NCBI GenBank assembly: GCA_029555925.1
Contig: JAKPQU010000133.1
Location: 1 to 8,117, forward strand
Source of the DNA: Bacillota bacterium
GTDB lineage: Bacteria; Eremiobacterota; SpSt-956; JAKJGF01
Direction of reading: 5' to 3'
DNA: 8,117 nucleotides
Below the pieces are notes generated by a model. It searched no databases. It was not told the DNA's origin and saw only the letters and a list, made by a program, of their open reading frames with translations. The translations under genes were made by a program, and so were the position numbers. Positions 5,054 to 8,117 of the stretch are shown one piece after another; within the stretch, counting starts at the first letter, position 1; the number at the start of each line of letters is the position of its first letter.

Positions 5054-6532
5054 TTATCTGCTGCTGCATGCTTTTTTTAATTCTTTTGCATATTCATAGC
5101 CAGGATCCAGGTCAAGTGCCTTCTTTGCACATTTGCCTGCTTCCCCGTACTGCTTTATGGCATATAAAGACATACCTTTATAATACCATACATATGCAGA
5201 CTGTGAATCTATTTTTATGGCTTTATCGAAACATTTAATAGCTTCTTTATAATTTTTCAGCCTGTATAAAGATGCTCCTTTTTCTGCCCATGCGTCGAAA
5301 TAATCAGGTGAAAGTTTTATTGCCTTATTGTAACATTTCACAGATTCCGTATATCTTTGCAGGTCATAGAGAACATATCCTTTGCTATACCAGGCAAAGT
5401 CATTATTCTGGTCTATCGAAAGAGATTTGCTGAAACATTTCAGGGCATCATCATATTGTTTCAGACGATATAATGCCCATCCTTTATCGTAGAATGCTTC
5501 GCTGTATTCAGAATTAATAGCGATGGCTTTATTGTAGGATTTGATAGCCTCTTTGTACTTTTTTTGAGCGCTGAGACAGAGCCCCCTGTTATCCCATACT
5601 ACATATAAATTATCGTTGATTTCCAGGGCTTTATCATAACATTCCAGGGCTTCATCATATTTTTTCAGGGCATAAAAACATAATCCTTTACTGTTCCAGG
5701 CATTTTCATCTTTACTGTCCAGTTTTAATGTTATATCGTATGCTTCAATGGCATCATTATATTTTTTCAGAGCATGTAAAGCATAGCCTTTATTATACCA
5801 GGCACTGGAGTATTTCGGATTAATATCTGTTGCTTTCTCGCATGCTTTAATAGATTCTTCATATTTCTCCATGTCATACAATGTATAGGCCCTGTTATTC
5901 CAGGCAATATAATGGTCAGGCTTCAGTTCCACTGCCTTATCATAGCATTCGATAGCCTCTTTGTATTTTTTCTGACTGTTCAGGATAAGGCCTTTATTGT
6001 TCCATGTATCGGCATAGTTCGGATCAATATCCAGAACCTGTTCGTAACATTTGAGAGCTTCCGTATATTTTTTCTGATAATATAAAGCAAGTCCTTTCCT
6101 GTTCAATGCCTCTTTATAAGACGGGTTACTCTTCAGGGCTTTATCATAGCATTTAACAGCATCATTATATTTTTCTTTATCGTTCAGGAGGAGGCCTTTC
6201 CCATACCAGCTATTTGAATTTTCAGGATTGATTTCAAGAGCTCTGTCATAACATTTAACAGCATCATCATCTTTTCCCAGATAATATAAAGACAATCCCT
6301 TTTTGCCCAGCGCTTTATCGGATTTGCTTTGAATATTCAGAACCTTATCATAATAGGTGATTGCTTCATCGTACTTACCCTGCTCATATAATTTGTCTCC
6401 GCTGGCGAGCCATTGTTCCGGCATATAATAATAATATGCCGCTCCTCCGCCAATCAATGCAATGCCGGCACATCCCACTGTGATTACAACGACTATAACT
6501 ACTACAAGTATGATTTTTGTGGTATTTGACAT
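5054..6532 (-). CDS. Membrane-anchored protein of 13 tandem TPRs
   Basis: A 492-residue protein with a hydrophobic N-terminal segment (about 7-30), followed directly by 13 uninterrupted 34-residue tetratricopeptide repeats (39-480) and a 12-residue tail. Each repeat has the TPR pattern W-x-x-K/R-G-x-x-L-Y near its start, K-Y-x-E/D-A in the middle and a D/N-P-like turn at its end. The signal segment has a single Lys and no clear cleavage site, so it is best read as an N-in anchor placing the superhelix outside the cytoplasm. Cys21 (ITVGC) is only a poor lipobox. TPRs bind proteins or peptides; the partner is not visible, but the 4-nt gap to the sensor kinase suggests it works with that kinase. 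The start is supported by GGGAGGA at 6539-6545. Nine repeats carry Cys at the same position. Confidence 0.92.
   Translation of the reverse strand: MSNTTKIILVVVIVVVITVGCAGIALIGGGAAYYYYMPEQWLASGDKLYEQGKYDEAITYYDKVLNIQSKSDKALGKKGLSLYYLGKDDDAVKCYDRALEINPENSNSWYGKGLLLNDKEKYNDAVKCYDKALKSNPSYKEALNRKGLALYYQKKYTEALKCYEQVLDIDPNYADTWNNKGLILNSQKKYKEAIECYDKAVELKPDHYIAWNNRAYTLYDMEKYEESIKACEKATDINPKYSSAWYNKGYALHALKKYNDAIEAYDITLKLDSKDENAWNSKGLCFYALKKYDEALECYDKALEINDNLYVVWDNRGLCLSAQKKYKEAIKSYNKAIAINSEYSEAFYDKGWALYRLKQYDDALKCFSKSLSIDQNNDFAWYSKGYVLYDLQRYTESVKCYNKAIKLSPDYFDAWAEKGASLYRLKNYKEAIKCFDKAIKIDSQSAYVWYYKGMSLYAIKQYGEAGKCAKKALDLDPGYEYAKELKKACSSR
5093..6418 (-). repeat. Thirteen 102-bp coding repeats (TPR units)
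   Basis: The TPR region is an exact multiple of 102 bp (13 x 34 codons) with no insertion between units. DNA copies are diverged but keep recurring words, for example forms of tttatcataacatt on the + strand at the KCYDKA position. This points to expansion by unit duplication followed by divergence. Confidence 0.85.
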
Positions 6533-6556
6533 ATTTATTCCTCCCTGCAGGCTCTT

Positions 6557-6588
6557 TATTCCCCCTGCCCGAAGAGGGAGGGGGAATA
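6557..6588. repeat. GC-rich hairpin between flavoprotein and TPR genes
   Basis: TATTCCCCCT-G-CCC (6557-6570) pairs with GGGAGGGGGAATA (6576-6588): 13 bp with one bulged G and a 5-nt loop. It lies in the 62-bp gap of the minus-strand operon. No T-run follows on either strand, so it is not a standard terminator. It may stabilise or process the mRNA between the two genes, or be a copy of a dispersed palindromic repeat. Confidence 0.65.
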
Positions 6589-6594
6589 TGGTGG

Positions 6595-7992
6595 TTATTC
6601 AAAAAAATTTTTAACTTCTTCAAATGAACTGCCAGTACTTATGGCTCTGGCAACCTGTTTTTCCCCGTCAATATTACCGAGCATGATACAACCTGTAAGT
6701 TTACCGTCAGAAATTACTGCTTTTTTATAGACAAAGGTTTTTTCATCTTTATGAACTTCAGATTGAAGTTTGCCATCTGTATCTATATCTCCCATGGAAA
6801 CCAGATCTATTCCAACTACTTTTAATTTATGAGAGAATAAAGTACCTTTATATTCTTTGCTGCCAGGCTTTACCATGTTTTCTCCTGCAATTTCTCCCTG
6901 TTCTTTTGCCGGCGGCCATATACCGTAAAGTCTTCCGTCATGCTCTATGGCATCTCCTGCACCATAGATATTTTCCACACTGGTTTTCATATAATTATCT
7001 ACAACGATACCTTTATTCACTTTAATACCTGCAGCAAGTTTCAGATCCGGTCTTACTCCTGCGGATATAATGATAAAATCTCCTTCCAGAACTTCCCCTG
7101 ATTTCAGAGTAAGCTTCATCATGTCGCCGGAAGGTTCGATCTTTTCCGAAGTTTTGCCGAGATAAAATTCAAATCCCATAGAAACAAGCTGTTTTTCCAG
7201 TATGGCTGCCCCTTCTATATCCAGCTGTCTCGGAAGGAGTCTCGGGAAAAATTCAACTACCTTTACCTTAAGTCCGAGTTTCCTCAAGCTGTTACCTGTT
7301 TCAAGTCCCAGCAGTCCTCCTCCTATGAGTATGGCTGATTTTGCCGATTCAGCCAGTTCCATTATCCTGTCCGTATCATGTTTGTCTTTTACGGTAAAAA
7401 CCTTCTTTGAATCTGCTCCCGGTATGGGAGGCACAAAACAGTTTGCTCCCACTGCAAGAAGCAGTCTGTCATAGACAAAAACTTTCCCGTCTTTTGTAAT
7501 AACTTCATTTTTTTCAGAGTTTATCGAAACTATTTCCGTATTCATATGAAGATTTACCCTGTTATCGGCGAACCATTTTTCCCCTGAAAGAATACATTTC
7601 TCAAAAGGTACTTCTTTTGCAAGATATTCTATTAATTTCGGCCGGTAGTAATAGGGAACATTTTCTTTTGTAAAGACATCGACAGTTCCTTCTTTATCGA
7701 GTTTTCTTATTTTTGCCGCAGCAGAAGCTCCTGCCGCTCCGTTTCCTATGATTACATATTTTGTCATTATCCGTTCCTCCTTTTCAAGTTCTGCAATATG
7801 AAATGTATGGATATCTTTCTTATAATCTATCCCCGGTTCCTTCATGAGAGATAAAAAATCTTCATTACAGATTTTCGACGTGGCAGCAAGATAATTTTTA
7901 CAATAGATACAGGAACAGGATTCTCCGTCCGAACTGATGTTCTTTAAAATCTCTGCTGTTTTATCAGGATTTATTAATATAGTGTATTTCAT
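6595..7992 (-). CDS. FAD/NAD(P)H-dependent oxidoreductase with Cys-rich N-terminal extension
   Basis: A 465-residue protein. Residues 76-465 are a pyridine nucleotide-disulphide-type flavoprotein: FAD site GNGAAG (83-88), YYYRPKLIEYLA as in NADH:rubredoxin reductases and the NirB N-terminus, ATG-like AVGA (180-183), NAD site GGGLLG (224-229) and the second FAD motif GAGDA (344-348). It lacks the redox-active Cys pair of disulphide reductases, so it probably passes NAD(P)H electrons to a carrier such as rubredoxin or ferredoxin; the partner is not in the window. Residues 1-75 are a separate small domain with Cys26, Cys28, Cys31 and Cys42 (CSCIYCKNY) and a GIDYKKD motif, resembling small stand-alone CxYCxNF proteins. 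The ATG at 7992 has a poor ribosome-binding site, whereas Met76 (ATG 7765-7767) has a near-ideal one, so two products or a 390-residue form starting at 7767 are possible. It is first gene of the minus-strand unit. Confidence 0.9.
   Translation of the reverse strand: MKYTILINPDKTAEILKNISSDGESCSCIYCKNYLAATSKICNEDFLSLMKEPGIDYKKDIHTFHIAELEKEERIMTKYVIIGNGAAGASAAAKIRKLDKEGTVDVFTKENVPYYYRPKLIEYLAKEVPFEKCILSGEKWFADNRVNLHMNTEIVSINSEKNEVITKDGKVFVYDRLLLAVGANCFVPPIPGADSKKVFTVKDKHDTDRIMELAESAKSAILIGGGLLGLETGNSLRKLGLKVKVVEFFPRLLPRQLDIEGAAILEKQLVSMGFEFYLGKTSEKIEPSGDMMKLTLKSGEVLEGDFIIISAGVRPDLKLAAGIKVNKGIVVDNYMKTSVENIYGAGDAIEHDGRLYGIWPPAKEQGEIAGENMVKPGSKEYKGTLFSHKLKVVGIDLVSMGDIDTDGKLQSEVHKDEKTFVYKKAVISDGKLTGCIMLGNIDGEKQVARAISTGSSFEEVKNFFE
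7776..7784 (-). promoter_or_regulatory. Strong internal ribosome-binding site (start at 7767)
   Basis: AAAAGGAGG on the minus strand lies eight bases before ATG 7767-7765 and inside the open frame that begins at 7992. It could start a flavoprotein without the Cys-rich domain. It encodes Glu-Lys-Glu-Glu in the long form, so the resemblance is partly codon-driven, but spacing and match are near ideal. Confidence 0.65.
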
Positions 7993-8013
7993 AACTTATT
8001 AGAATTTAAGTCG

Positions 8014-8041
8014 TCGTGACGCGTAACGCGTGACGCGTGAC
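8014..8041 (-). repeat. 28-bp heptamer array, RTYACGC family, copy 4 (reverse)
   Basis: On the minus strand the units are GTCACGC twice, GTTACGC and GTCACGA. It differs from copy 1 at one base only. It sits 22 bp upstream of the flavoprotein start, in the gap between divergent genes, facing copy 5. Confidence 0.9.
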
Positions 8042-8058
8042 GGGTTTAATCCCTGCGC

Positions 8059-8086
8059 ATCACGCATTACGCTTTACGCATTACGA
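8059..8086 (+). repeat. 28-bp heptamer array, RTYACGC family, copy 5 (variant)
   Basis: Units ATCACGC, ATTACGC, TTTACGC and ATTACGA. It keeps the four-unit length and the terminal ACGA but changes the first base of each unit. It is inverted relative to copy 4 across a 17-bp spacer containing GGG-6 nt-CCC. Confidence 0.85.
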
Positions 8087-8097
8087 GGTCATTATTT

Positions 8098-8117
8098 ATG
8101 GATAGTTATGAAACTAA
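8098..8117 (+). CDS. Possible 5' end of a + strand gene, cut by the window
   Basis: ATG GAT AGT TAT GAA ACT stays open to the window edge (M-D-S-Y-E-T). GAGG at 8085-8088 is nine bases upstream and would serve as ribosome-binding site; its first two bases are the end of the heptamer array. Only six codons are visible, so this is a guess and no product can be named. Confidence 0.35.

Noticed and set aside
6470..6532. TPR protein as a lipoprotein
   Set aside because: The residue at -3 of Cys21 is Thr rather than Leu, Val or Ile, and the hydrophobic stretch continues past the Cys, so a membrane anchor is the better reading.
8000..8030. Minus-strand promoter TTACGC-17-TCTAAT before the flavoprotein
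   Set aside because: The -35 matches at only about two positions and consists of repeat sequence; the -10 would leave almost no leader before the ATG.

Overview
The window is AT-rich bacterial chromosome carrying signalling and metabolic genes. It has seven protein-coding regions and a possible eighth start at the right edge. I see no rRNA, tRNA, transposase, phage gene or CRISPR. Stops TAA and TGA are used normally and Shine-Dalgarno sites are strong, so standard bacterial translation applies. The mix of a LytS/LytR-type pair, a long TPR protein, an NADH:rubredoxin/nitrite-reductase-like flavoprotein and many short heptamer repeats between genes would suit an uncultivated, perhaps anaerobic bacterium, but no gene here fixes a phylum.

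Left part, + strand (1-2879): heptamer repeats, an 11-bp inverted repeat and a good sigma70-like promoter (144-172) precede a soluble orphan histidine kinase (195-1328). Sixteen bases later comes a ribose-phosphate pyrophosphokinase (1345-2477) whose frame is broken by a -1 shift at a T TTT TTG site (1590-1596). A small four-cysteine zinc-ribbon protein follows (2595-2879), and its stop overlaps that of the convergent response regulator.

Right part, - strand (2876-7992), read right to left: a flavoprotein NAD(P)H oxidoreductase with an N-terminal Cys-rich extension (7992-6595); a membrane-anchored protein of 13 contiguous TPRs (6532-5054); a 5TM-LYT sensor histidine kinase (5049-3823), 4 nt after the TPR gene; and a LytTR response regulator (3646-2876). 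This looks like one transcription unit encoding a LytS/LytR-like two-component system with a TPR partner. The kinase and regulator, normally adjacent, are separated by 176 bp rich in repeats.

The most unusual content is the repeats. Eight arrays with a 7-bp period lie between genes. Five belong to a fixed 28-bp family: four units of consensus RTYACGC, with the last unit always ending ACGA. Three belong to a related TCACTG-type family. One array forms the last codons and the stop of the sensor kinase. Two pairs face each other and could form long hairpins. Other points worth checking are the prs frameshift, a probable non-AUG start of the response regulator, and an internal perfect ribosome-binding site in the flavoprotein.
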